From assembly GCF_900110735.1 (NCBI RefSeq), contig NZ_FOET01000020.1:49779-113778 (forward strand): a stretch of DNA of 64,000 nt, written 5' to 3'. Below are positions 8,645-16,269 of this stretch, in pieces. Origin of the DNA: Streptomyces radiopugnans. GTDB lineage: Bacteria; Actinomycetota; Actinomycetes; Streptomycetales; Streptomycetaceae. The notes under the pieces are model-generated. The model was not told where the DNA came from, did no database searches, and saw only the letters and a program-made list of their open reading frames with translations. A program made the translations under genes and the position numbers. How positions within the stretch are numbered: position 1 is the stretch's first letter; every line of letters begins with the position of its first letter.

Positions 8645-8678
8645 GATCGCGCTGGACTCCGCCGGGTCCAGCGCGATC
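8645..8678 (+). terminator. First hairpin after bldC
   Basis: Bases 8645-8657 and 8666-8678 form a perfect 13-bp stem (GATCGCGCTGGAC and its complement) with an 8-base loop, 99 bases past the bldC stop. Confidence 0.65.
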
Positions 8679-8717
8679 TCCGCGTACCCCCTCGCTTCTT
8701 CGCGTCGTCGTCGCGCC

Positions 8718-8761
8718 GCAGGGCCCCTTGCCCGGAACCCGTTCCGGGCAAGGGGCCCTGC
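8718..8761. terminator. Second, very long hairpin after bldC
   Basis: Bases 8718-8738 and 8741-8761 form a perfect 21-bp stem with only two bases at the tip. It is among the strongest hairpins in the window and would block transcription in either direction, isolating bldC from the region beyond. Confidence 0.8.
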
Positions 8762-9176
8762 CGTGTTCCAGCCGGCCCTGCTCCGCGCCCGGTCCGCCGC
8801 CGCCGGCCGGAGGGGTCACGGGGGTGCGGGAGACGCCCGGAGGGCCCTGCGAGGCCCGTCCGCGGGGCCCCGGGCGGGGGGCGTGCGGAAGCATCGGGAG
8901 GGGCGCTCGGATGCAGTGCAATTGCACATATTAAATTTACCCGATGTAGGAAGGGGTTGAATTCCTTCCTCTGATCAACCGATTCGGTGACTCCCGTCAC
9001 ATGGCATGGGTCTTGCCTGCCCCAACTACCGTACGGTAATGGGAAATAAGCGTACGACGCCCGGTAATCGGACCTTCGGCCGGGTGCCGGTGCGCGCCCG
9101 GCCGCCGCTCGTGCGCCGCAGGGCCGCAGCCCGGTCGCGCGGGCGGTGCCGCGACCGGAGGGCCCGTCAGGTCCGC
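8762..9176. other. Gene desert with two perfect 12-bp palindromes
   Basis: I find no convincing gene in these 415 bases. The middle (about 8916-9060) is unusually AT-rich for this genome. It contains the perfect palindromes GTGCAATTGCAC (8916-8927) and TACCGTACGGTA (9027-9038), plus a 6-bp inverted repeat GGAAGG/CCTTCC around GAATT (8950-8970). This looks like a regulatory or small-RNA locus. An open frame from 9006 overlaps the better-supported DUF6274 gene and is rejected. Confidence 0.5.
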
Positions 9177-9458
9177 TCAGGCGCCGTCGGGCCCCGTCGG
9201 GCCCGGCCGGGTCCGACGAGGCGGCTCGAGGCCCTGTCCGGGCCGCACGAGCGGTGCGGGCGGTTCCGGGCGCGGGACGGAGGAAGGGGCCGCGGACGGT
9301 CCGCCGGGAGGCTCGCCCGCCGGCTCCATCGCCAGCCGCTGCAGCCGGTGGCAGACCGGGCAGTGCCGGGTGGCGTGGCCGTAACGGGTCGCGGCGGACA
9401 GATGGGCCCGCAGCAGGGCCCGTGTCTCGTGCCGCGGATACTCCGGAGTCGTCGGCAT
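9177..9458 (-). CDS. DUF6274 family small protein
   Basis: This 93-residue protein starts at the ATG at 9458, behind a clear GGGAGGTG. The frame stays open upstream into the tRNA, but that part is not coding. The conserved portion is HETRALLRAHLSAATRYGHATRHCPVCHRLQRLAMEP (about residues 10-46). It is a short helical region with a C-P-V-C pair and flanking histidines that could bind a metal. The remainder is a proline-rich, low-complexity tail (GEPPGGPSAAPSSVPRPEPP). I recognise the DUF6274 family from its RALLRAHL...RHCPxCHxLxRLAMEP pattern, whose role is unknown. It lies between bldC and hrpA, upstream of the gene desert. Confidence 0.8.
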   Translation of the reverse strand: MPTTPEYPRHETRALLRAHLSAATRYGHATRHCPVCHRLQRLAMEPAGEPPGGPSAAPSSVPRPEPPAPLVRPGQGLEPPRRTRPGPTGPDGA

Positions 9459-9552
9459 CGCGCCCACCTCCCTGTAGCAGGGGTACCCGCGGCCTGAGGA
9501 GCCGTCAAGACCGCCTGCGCGCCCGGGACGTCCGGGAGCGCGCAAAACGGCC

Positions 9553-9585
9553 AGTGGCCCGGATCCGCTGGGGATCCGGGCCACT
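9553..9585 (-). terminator. Terminator of the first tRNA-Asp
   Basis: Bases 9553-9566 and 9572-9585 form a perfect 14-bp stem with a 5-base loop, five bases past the tRNA 3' end. On the minus strand the stem is followed by GGCCGTTTTG, a short T-tract, so this is a classical intrinsic terminator. Confidence 0.85.
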
Positions 9586-9590
9586 CGATG

Positions 9591-9665
9591 CGGTCCTGAC
9601 GGGATTTGAACCCGCGGCCTCCACCTTGACAGGGTGGCGAGCACTCCAAACTGCTCCACAGGACC
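9591..9665 (-). tRNA. tRNA-Asp(GTC), copy 1
   Basis: This 75-base cloverleaf has acceptor stem GGTCCTG/CAGGACC. The anticodon stem CCACC/GGTGG holds the loop CTGTCAA with anticodon GTC, and the T-arm contains GGTTCAAATCC. The discriminator is G and no CCA is encoded. It is identical to the copy at 15970-16044. Confidence 0.95.
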
Positions 9666-9705
9666 TGGAAGCCGCAGCCGGGGCGCTCCCCGAGCTGCGA
9701 GAAGG

Positions 9706-9711
9706 ACTCTA
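9706..9711 (-). promoter_or_regulatory. -10-like TAGAGT upstream of tRNA-Asp copy 1
   Basis: On the minus strand TAGAGT lies 40 bases before the tRNA, in the short gap after hrpA. The -35 is not clear (CTTTGC region). hrpA transcription might also read through into the tRNA. Confidence 0.35.
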
Positions 9712-9758
9712 CAGCAGCTCAGGGGCGCAAAGCGAACTCACCCAGAGTGCCGCTCCCG

Positions 9759-12700
9759 CTACCGGGCCGCCGGCGCCGCCGCGTCCACCGCCTTCACGAT
9801 GCGCTTGTCCGAGACCGGATACGCCGTGCCCAGGGCGTGCGCGAAGTAGCTGACCCGCAGTTCCTCGATCATCCAGCGGATCTCCCGGGCCTCCCGCGGC
9901 ACCGGCCGCCCCGGCGGGAACTGCTCCAGCAGCCACTCGTACTCGTCCCGCATCTCCTTCGCCTTCGCCATCCGGGCGCGGTCCCGGTCGGCATTGGTCG
10001 GGAGCTGCTGGAGACGGCGGTCCACGGCCGTCAGATAGCGCAGCAGGTCCGGCAGGCGCCGGGCCCCGTGGGCGGTCACGAAGCCCGGGCCGACCAGCTC
10101 CGTCAGCTGCTGCCGCACATCCGCGAGGTTCGGCGCCAGCGTCGGACTGACCGACAGCGGGGGCGACTTCATCCGCCGCTCGCACGACTGCCAGGCGGCG
10201 AGCACCTCGCGCACCTGCCGCACCGTCGCCACCGTCGCGTCGGTGATGTCGGCGCGCACGGCGTCGAAGAGCTTGCGGAAGCCCTCCTCGTCCCAGGCCG
10301 GGCCGCCGTGCGCCGCGATCAGCCGGTCGGCGGCGGCCGTCACGCAGTCGTCGAACAGCGCCTGGACGCTGCCGTGCGGGGAGGCGGCGAGGGAGAGCCT
10401 GTCCTGGTTGGTGAGCTTGGACTGGGCGAACTTGGCCGGATTGGAGGGGAGGTTGAGCAGGATCAGGCGGCGCGTGCCGCGCCACATCGCCTCGCGCTGC
10501 TCGTCCTCGGTGTCGAAGAGCCTCACGGACACCGAGCCGCCGTCGTCCACCAGCGCCGGGTACGCCTTGACCGGCTGGCCGGCCCGCCGGGTCTCGAAGG
10601 TGCGCGGCAGGGCGCCGATGGTCCAGGAGGTCAGCCCGGTGCGCTGCTCCAGGCCGGCGCCGGAGCCCTCACCGCCCTTCTCGCGGGCGGAGTCGAACGC
10701 CTTGGACAGCGCGGCCCGGGTGCGCGGCCGCAGGGCGTCCCTCAGCTCCTCCAGGTCCTTGCTCTCGGCGTCGCCGGACACCTTGCGGCGGCGCTCGTCC
10801 ACGACCCGGAAGGTGATCTTCAGGTGGTCGGGGACCTTGGAGAGGTCGAAGTCGTCCGGGGCCACCCGCACCCCCGTCATCCGCGTCAGCTCCCGCGCCA
10901 GCACGGCCGTCAGGGGCTGGTTCAGCGTGCCCTCCGGGATGCCGCCGTCCTGCCCGGCGACGGTGTCCAGGAAGCGCCGGGCGTAGTCGGGGGCGGGGAC
11001 GTAGTTGCGGCGGATCGGCTTGGGCAGCGAGCGGATCAGCTCGGTGACCAGATCCGCGCGGAGCCCCGGGATCTGCCAGTCGAAGCCCTCGGAGGCGGCC
11101 TGGTTGAGCACCTGGAGGGGGATGTGGACGGTGACGCCGTCGGCGTCCGCGCCCGGCTCGAACTGGTACGTCACCCGGAACCTCAGCCTGCCCTGGCGCC
11201 AGGTGTCGGGGTAGTCGTCCTTGGTGACCCGCCCGGCCCGCTCGTTGATGAGCATGGACTTCTCGAAGTTGAGCAGGTCCGGCTCCTCCTGGCGCCTGCG
11301 CTTCCACCAGGAGTCGAAGTGCGCCCCGGAGACGACGTGTTCGGGGATGCGCCGGTCGTAGAAGTCGAACAGCGTCTCGTCGTCGACGAGGATGTCGCGG
11401 CGGCGGGCCCGGTGCTCCAGCTCCTCCACCTCGCCCAGCAGCCTGCGGTTGTCGTGGAAGAACCGGTGGTGGGTGCGCCAGTCGCCCTCCACCAGGGCGT
11501 TGCGGATGAACAGCTCGCGGCAGGTCTCCGGATCGATGCGCCCGTAGTTCACCTTGCGCTGGGCCACGACGGGCACGCCGTACAGCGTCACCTTCTCGTA
11601 GGCCATCACCGCCGCCTGCTTCTGCTCCCAGTGCGGCTCGCTGTAGGTGCGCTTGACCAGGTGGCCGGCGAGCGGCTCGATCCAGTCCGGGTCGATCTTC
11701 GCGTTGACCCGCGCCCACAGCCGCGAGGTCTCCACCAGCTCGGCCGACATGATCCAGCGCGGCGGCTTCCTGAACAGCGCGGAGCCGGGGAAGACGGCGA
11801 ACCTGGCGCTGCGCGCACCCAGGTACTCGTTGCCCTTCGCGCTCTCCCTCCCGCTCTCCCCCGGGGAGTTCTTCCCGCTCTCCTTGACGTCCTTGAGCCC
11901 GATGTGCGACAGCAGGCCCGCCAGCAGCGACTGGTGGACGCGGTCGGCGTCCGCGTCCTGGTCGTTCATGTGGACGCCCATGGACTTGGCCACCTGGCGG
12001 AGCTGGACGTAGATGTCCTGCCACTCGCGTATGCGCAGGTAGTTGAGGAACTCGGACCTGCACATGCGGCGGAAGGCCGAGGAGGACAGCTCCTTCTGCC
12101 GCTCGCGCACGTAACGCCACAGGTTGAGCAGGGCGAGGAAGTCGCTGTTCTCGTCGCGGAACCGTGCGTGCTGCTGGTCGGCCTGCTGCTGCTTGTCGGC
12201 GGGGCGTTCGCGCGGATCCTGGATGGACAGCGCCGCGGCGATCACCATGACCTCGCGGACGCAGCCGTTGCGGTCGGCCTCCAGCACCATCCGCGCCAGC
12301 CGCGGGTCGACGGGGAACTGCGCCAGCTTCCGGCCCGTCTCCGTCAGGCGCTTGCGCGGGTCCTTCTGCTTGGGGTCGAGCGCGCCCAGCTCCTCCAGCA
12401 GCTGCACACCGGCCTTGATGCTGCGGTGGTCCGGCGGGTCGATGAAGGGGAAGCGCTCGATGTCGCCGAGCCCGGCGGCGGTCATCTGCAGGATGACGGA
12501 GGCCAGGTTGGTGCGCAGGATCTCCGGGTCGGTGAACTCCGGGCGGGAGAGGAAGTCCTCCTCGGAGTACAGCCGGATGCAGATGCCGTCCGAGGTGCGG
12601 CCGCAGCGGCCCTTGCGCTGGTTGGCGCTGGCCTGCGAGACCGGCTCGATCGGCAGCCGCTGGACCTTGGTGCGGTGGCTGTAGCGGGAGATGCGGGCGG

Positions 12701-13805
12701 TGCCGGTGTCGATGACGTACTTGATGCCGGGGACGGTCAGCGACGTCTCGGCGACGTTGGTGGCCAGCACGATCCGCCGCCCGCCGTGTTTCTGGAACAC
12801 CCGGTGCTGCTCGGCGTGCGACAGCCGCGCGTACAGCGGCAGCACCTCGGTCGAGCGCAGATTCCGCTTGTTCAGCGCGTCGGCGGCGTCGCGGATCTCC
12901 CGCTCGCCGGAGAGGAAGACCAGGATGTCGCCCGGCCCCTCGGCCTGGAGCTCGTCGACCGCCTCGCAGATGGCGGTGACCTGGTCCCGGTCGGGGTTGT
13001 CCCCCTCTTCCTCCAGCAGCGGCCGGTAGCGGACCTCCACCGGGTACGTACGGCCGGACACCTCGACGATCGGGGCGTCGCCGAAGTGGCGGGAGAAGCG
13101 CTCGGGGTCGATCGTCGCGGAGGTGATGACGACCTTGAGGTCCGGGCGGCGGGGGAGGAGCCGGGCGAGGTAGCCCAGCAGGAAGTCGATGTTGAGACTG
13201 CGCTCGTGCGCCTCGTCGATGATGATCGTGTCGTACCGGCGCAGCTCGCGGTCGGTCTGGATCTCGGCCAGCAGGATGCCGTCCGTCATCAGCTTGACCA
13301 GGGTGTCCTCGCCCACCTGGTCGGTGAAGCGGACCTTCCAGCCCACCGCCTCGCCCAGCGGGGTGCGCAGCTCCTCGGCGACGCGCTCGGCCACCGTGCG
13401 GGCCGCGATCCGGCGCGGCTGGGTGTGCCCGATCAGCCCCTTCACCCCGCGCCCGAGCTCCAGGCAGATCTTGGGGATCTGGGTGGTCTTGCCGGAGCCG
13501 GTCTCGCCCGCGACGATCACGACCTGGTTGTCGCGGATCGCCTCGAGGATCTCGTCCTTCTTCTGGCTGACGGGGAGCTGCTCGGGGTAGTCGATCGCCG
13601 GCACGGCGTCCCGCCGGGCGGCCACGCGCAGCTCGGCGCGCTCGACCTCGGCGGCGATCTCCGCGAGCACGGCGCGCCGCGCCTCCGGCTTGCGGATGCG
13701 GCGGGCGCCCTCCAGTCGGCGGCCGAGCCGCTGCTGGTCGCGCAGCATCAGCTCGGGCAGTCGTTCCAGGACGGCGGGGAGGCTGGGATCAGACACAGTG
13801 GACAT
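9759..13805 (-). CDS. hrpA: ATP-dependent RNA helicase HrpA (DEAH box, DUF3418)
   Basis: This is a 1348-residue DEAH/RHA-type helicase, close to the usual length of about 1300. Motif I GETGSGKT is at residues 100-107, DEAH at 197-200, SAT in ITSATIDPERF near 227, and motif VI QRKGRCGRTSDGICIRLY near 412-430. The helicase-associated and OB-fold regions follow, and the C-terminal half carries the DUF3418 region specific to bacterial HrpA. In E. coli HrpA resolves stalled ribosomes and processes mRNA; the role here is inferred from that. The ATG at 13805 has GGAGG upstream. It is divergent from the membrane protein gene at 13912. Confidence 0.96.
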   Translation of the reverse strand: MSTVSDPSLPAVLERLPELMLRDQQRLGRRLEGARRIRKPEARRAVLAEIAAEVERAELRVAARRDAVPAIDYPEQLPVSQKKDEILEAIRDNQVVIVAGETGSGKTTQIPKICLELGRGVKGLIGHTQPRRIAARTVAERVAEELRTPLGEAVGWKVRFTDQVGEDTLVKLMTDGILLAEIQTDRELRRYDTIIIDEAHERSLNIDFLLGYLARLLPRRPDLKVVITSATIDPERFSRHFGDAPIVEVSGRTYPVEVRYRPLLEEEGDNPDRDQVTAICEAVDELQAEGPGDILVFLSGEREIRDAADALNKRNLRSTEVLPLYARLSHAEQHRVFQKHGGRRIVLATNVAETSLTVPGIKYVIDTGTARISRYSHRTKVQRLPIEPVSQASANQRKGRCGRTSDGICIRLYSEEDFLSRPEFTDPEILRTNLASVILQMTAAGLGDIERFPFIDPPDHRSIKAGVQLLEELGALDPKQKDPRKRLTETGRKLAQFPVDPRLARMVLEADRNGCVREVMVIAAALSIQDPRERPADKQQQADQQHARFRDENSDFLALLNLWRYVRERQKELSSSAFRRMCRSEFLNYLRIREWQDIYVQLRQVAKSMGVHMNDQDADADRVHQSLLAGLLSHIGLKDVKESGKNSPGESGRESAKGNEYLGARSARFAVFPGSALFRKPPRWIMSAELVETSRLWARVNAKIDPDWIEPLAGHLVKRTYSEPHWEQKQAAVMAYEKVTLYGVPVVAQRKVNYGRIDPETCRELFIRNALVEGDWRTHHRFFHDNRRLLGEVEELEHRARRRDILVDDETLFDFYDRRIPEHVVSGAHFDSWWKRRRQEEPDLLNFEKSMLINERAGRVTKDDYPDTWRQGRLRFRVTYQFEPGADADGVTVHIPLQVLNQAASEGFDWQIPGLRADLVTELIRSLPKPIRRNYVPAPDYARRFLDTVAGQDGGIPEGTLNQPLTAVLARELTRMTGVRVAPDDFDLSKVPDHLKITFRVVDERRRKVSGDAESKDLEELRDALRPRTRAALSKAFDSAREKGGEGSGAGLEQRTGLTSWTIGALPRTFETRRAGQPVKAYPALVDDGGSVSVRLFDTEDEQREAMWRGTRRLILLNLPSNPAKFAQSKLTNQDRLSLAASPHGSVQALFDDCVTAAADRLIAAHGGPAWDEEGFRKLFDAVRADITDATVATVRQVREVLAAWQSCERRMKSPPLSVSPTLAPNLADVRQQLTELVGPGFVTAHGARRLPDLLRYLTAVDRRLQQLPTNADRDRARMAKAKEMRDEYEWLLEQFPPGRPVPREAREIRWMIEELRVSYFAHALGTAYPVSDKRIVKAVDAAAPAAR

Positions 13806-13899
13806 ACGGCCTCCAGGATCGCACCCGCACCGAGTGCCGGGCGAATCAATTCACCGCTCCTCGTGACCGGTGTGCGGTGTTGTGGGCGAAATGACTGTC

Positions 13900-13905
13900 T
13901 AGGGT
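13900..13905 (+). promoter_or_regulatory. -10-like TAGGGT, leaderless start of the DUF3533-like gene
   Basis: TAGGGT ends 6 bases before the ATG at 13912 and no ribosome binding site is present, so the transcript would start at the ATG. The -35 is weak. Confidence 0.45.
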
Positions 13906-13911
13906 GAGCGC

Positions 13912-15114
13912 ATGAGCGACCGGCGCCACCCCCTCCCCGAAGGCCCCGACGGTCCCGAAGGTCCCGACGGCCCCGCCCGTACCGGCCGCCCCGACGACTC
14001 GGGCGGCCCCGACGGCTCGCGCACCGCGCACGGCTCTCATGATGCCCGCGCCGGGCGGGGAACCGGAGAGGGCCGCCGAAGCGGGGGCGCCGCCGGACGG
14101 TGGCGGCGCTTCAGGGAGTCGCCCTTCCTGCCCGCCACCGTGCTGTCGCTGCTCATCGCCGTCGCGGCCGGGCTCTTCGCCGGCTCGTACACCTACGCCA
14201 TGGCCGACCCCACCCCGCGCCGCATCCCCGTCGCGGTCGTCGGCGCCACCGAGAGCGCCGCGGCCCACCGGGAGCGGGCGGAGGCCTTCGCCGACGCCGT
14301 GGGCGAGGACCTGCGCTCCTCCCTGGAACTGCACGAGTACCCCACCGCCGCGGCGGCGGGCGAGGCCCTGGAGTCGCAGCGGGTCTTCGCCGTGCTGCGC
14401 ATCCCCGCCGGCCCCGACCGGGAGCAGCCGGTGCTGGAGGTCTCCAGCGCCTCGGGAGCCTCCGTCGCCGAGCTGCTGACCGAGGCCGCCCGCTCGGTGG
14501 GCGAGGAGACCGGGCTGCGGGTGGCGGTGCGCGACGCCAAACCGCTGGACCCGGGCGACCCGCGCGGCCTGGCCCTCTTCTACGTCACCCTCGCGGCGGT
14601 GGTCACCGGCTTCATCGGGGCCATCCAGATGAGCGTCCACGCCAGGGACCTGAACCCCTCCGAGCGGATCGCCTTCACGGCCGCCTACTCGCTGCTCGGC
14701 GGCTTCGCCATCGCCGCGGCCGTGGACTGGCTGCTGAACGCGGTCGACTTCCCCTTCGTCCACTCCTGGATGGTCCTCGCCCTGACCATGTTCACCTCGG
14801 GCATGGTCTTCACCATGTTCCAGGCGCTGATCGGGCGCTGGGCCATGCTCCCCACCTGGGGTCTGATGGTCCTCATCGGCAACCCCTCCTCCGGTGGAGC
14901 GGTCTCCTGGCCCCTGCTGCCCTCACTGCTGGGCACCGTCGGCCGCTGGCTCCCGCCGGGGGCCTCCGTCAACGCCCAGCACACGGCCGTCTACTTCCCC
15001 GACCACCTGCATGTGCAGCCCTACCTGGTGCTGGCCGCCTGGGCGGTCGTCTCCTGCGCCGTCTTCTGGATCCGGCGCCACCGGCACCCGGGCGGCAGGG
15101 ACGGCGGCTCCTGA
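13912..15114 (+). CDS. DUF3533/ABC-2-like membrane protein with Gly-Pro-Asp-rich N-terminus
   Basis: The 400-residue protein starts with a disordered cytoplasmic tail of GPDG/GPEG repeats (residues 8-45). A membrane helix (FLPATVLSLLIAVAAGLFAG, about 69-88), a large extracytoplasmic domain (about 90-220) and five C-terminal helices follow. One helix plus a large loop plus a bundle is the layout of DUF3533, YhgE/Pip and ABC-2 permease-like proteins. The ERAEAFADAVGEDL region resembles the DUF3533 extracytoplasmic domain. No ATPase gene is adjacent, so transport activity is not established. It is divergent from hrpA and converges on the DUF2087 gene 25 bases away. Confidence 0.75.
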   Translation: MSDRRHPLPEGPDGPEGPDGPARTGRPDDSGGPDGSRTAHGSHDARAGRGTGEGRRSGGAAGRWRRFRESPFLPATVLSLLIAVAAGLFAGSYTYAMADPTPRRIPVAVVGATESAAAHRERAEAFADAVGEDLRSSLELHEYPTAAAAGEALESQRVFAVLRIPAGPDREQPVLEVSSASGASVAELLTEAARSVGEETGLRVAVRDAKPLDPGDPRGLALFYVTLAAVVTGFIGAIQMSVHARDLNPSERIAFTAAYSLLGGFAIAAAVDWLLNAVDFPFVHSWMVLALTMFTSGMVFTMFQALIGRWAMLPTWGLMVLIGNPSSGGAVSWPLLPSLLGTVGRWLPPGASVNAQHTAVYFPDHLHVQPYLVLAAWAVVSCAVFWIRRHRHPGGRDGGS

Positions 15115-15139
15115 CCGGCCCGCGGCCCGCGGCGCCCGC

Positions 15140-15682
15140 TCAGGGACGCCAGTACCGGCCGTCCTCGCGCCTGAGCAGGCACTCGTCGATCAGATAGCGC
15201 CGCACCGTCACATGGTCGGTGCCCCCGCCCTCGCACCACGTGCGCAGCCGGTCGTCCACCTCGCGCTCGCCGTAGACCCGGCCGGTCTCGAAGGAGCGCT
15301 CCACCACATGCTCCAGGACCGGCAGCCGCCTGCCCTTCCTGGCCGGCAGACGGACGATGCGCCCGCCTCGTACGGACCGGTGGAGCGGCTCCCCGGCGGC
15401 CTCCGCCTCCCCGCTCTCCCTGCTCCTCTCCGCGCTCCGGGCGCGGGCGAGCTCCCGGAACCGCCCGGCCTCGACGCGCAGCCCGCCGTTCCCGTCCCCT
15501 CCGTCTCCCCCGGCGACGAGCCCGCCGTCCCGCAGCCGCCGCACGGCGACCGCGGCCTCGCGCACGGACAGCCCGGCGGACGCGGCCACCTCCGGCACGC
15601 TTCCGGCCCCCAGCACCAGTGCGGCGAAGGCGCGCAGCCGCTGCGGTTCGGCGAACAGTCCCGCGAGATCTCCAGACGTCAT
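15140..15682 (-). CDS. DUF2087 domain protein, probable ArsR-like regulator
   Basis: The 180-residue protein has an N-terminal winged-helix-like segment. LFAEPQRLRAFAALVLGAGSVPEVAASAGLSVREAAVAVRRLRDGGLV (about residues 6-54) resembles an ArsR helix-turn-helix. The C-terminal DUF2087 domain includes RKGRRLPVLEHVVERSFETGRVYGEREVDDRLRTWC and DHVTVRRYLIDECLLRREDGRYWRP, the characteristic ending. DUF2087 proteins are presumed transcription regulators and the target is unknown. I start at the ATG at 15682 with CAGGGTGGGG upstream; the frame stays open to 15742 without a better site. It lies downstream of the tRNA operon on the same strand, separated by a hairpin. Confidence 0.8.
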   Translation of the reverse strand: MTSGDLAGLFAEPQRLRAFAALVLGAGSVPEVAASAGLSVREAAVAVRRLRDGGLVAGGDGGDGNGGLRVEAGRFRELARARSAERSRESGEAEAAGEPLHRSVRGGRIVRLPARKGRRLPVLEHVVERSFETGRVYGEREVDDRLRTWCEGGGTDHVTVRRYLIDECLLRREDGRYWRP

Positions 15683-15844
15683 GGCCCCACCCTGCCACCG
15701 GCCCGCCCCGCACCGCCTCCGGTTTTCCGGCGGCGGCGGCACGCGCGGAAGCCCACCCCGCCGCCTGCCGTCCGAGCGGGTGAGGGACGCCGGGCGCTCA
15801 CCGGGTGGATGCCGGGCCGCCGGCGTACGGATTGGCCCGGGAAC

Positions 15845-15886
15845 GGTGAAAGCCCCGCTCCGGAGACCCGGATCGGGGCTTTCACC
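15845..15886 (-). terminator. Terminator of the tRNA-Glu/Asp/Phe operon
   Basis: GGTGAAAGCCCCG (15845-15857) pairs with 15874-15886 over 13 bp. After one mismatch, five more pairs (15859-15863 with 15868-15872) close a 4-base loop. It begins 6 bases past the tRNA-Phe 3' end. Confidence 0.85.
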
Positions 15887-15891
15887 TGCGG

Positions 15892-15965
15892 TGGCTGGGG
15901 CCGGGGTCGAACCGGCGACCTTCCGCTTTTCAGGCGGACGCTCGTACCAACTGAGCTACCCAGCC
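15892..15965 (-). tRNA. tRNA-Phe(GAA)
   Basis: This 74-base cloverleaf has acceptor GGCTGGG/CCCAGCC, D-arm TAGCTCAGTTGGTACGAGC, anticodon loop CTGAAAA (anticodon GAA), T-arm GGTTCGACC and discriminator A. No CCA is encoded. It is the last gene of a three-tRNA operon. Confidence 0.95.
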
Positions 15966-15969
15966 GCAG

Positions 15970-16044
15970 CGGTCCTGACGGGATTTGAACCCGCGGCCTC
16001 CACCTTGACAGGGTGGCGAGCACTCCAAACTGCTCCACAGGACC
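15970..16044 (-). tRNA. tRNA-Asp(GTC), copy 2
   Basis: This gene is identical base for base to the copy at 9591-9665: acceptor GGTCCTG/CAGGACC, anticodon GTC, discriminator G. It is separated from tRNA-Phe by only 4 bases, consistent with one processed transcript. Confidence 0.95.
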
Positions 16045-16082
16045 AAGCGATGCACGAGCACTAGTCTCGCACAGGTTGTGCG

Positions 16083-16155
16083 TGCCCCCAACGGGATTCG
16101 AACCCGTGCTACCGCCTTGAAAGGGCGGCGTCCTGGGCCACTAGACGATGAGGGC
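16083..16155 (-). tRNA. tRNA-Glu(TTC)
   Basis: This 73-base cloverleaf has acceptor GCCCTCA/TGGGGGC with one T-G wobble pair. The anticodon stem CCGCC/GGCGG holds the loop CTTTCAA (anticodon TTC), and the T-arm contains GGTTCGAATCC. It is first in the tRNA operon. Confidence 0.94.
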
Positions 16156-16199
16156 TGATGGCCCACCTGGGCGCTTCTCAGCGCGTCGGGGACGTGAGA

Positions 16200-16229
16200 A
16201 GCATATGGGATGGCGGGACGGATCGCCAA
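16200..16229 (-). promoter_or_regulatory. Promoter of the tRNA-Glu/Asp/Phe operon
   Basis: On the minus strand TTGGCG (16224-16229) and TATGCT (16200-16205) are separated by 18 bases and lie about 45 bases before tRNA-Glu. The same TATGCT -10 precedes tRNA-Lys. Confidence 0.55.
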
Positions 16230-16269
16230 AACGGATTTCCGGCGGGGCCCGGGCGGGCCGTCCGGCGGG

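Noticed and set aside
9006..9497. Plus-strand open frame starting in the gene desert after bldC
   Set aside because: The translation is arginine-rich with no family, and its second half overlaps the DUF6274 gene, which has a proper start and conserved motif.
9747..13907. A 1386-codon plus-strand open frame opposite hrpA
   Set aside because: High GC keeps stop codons rare on the opposite strand. The translation is low-complexity and shows no motif, while the minus strand encodes a complete helicase.
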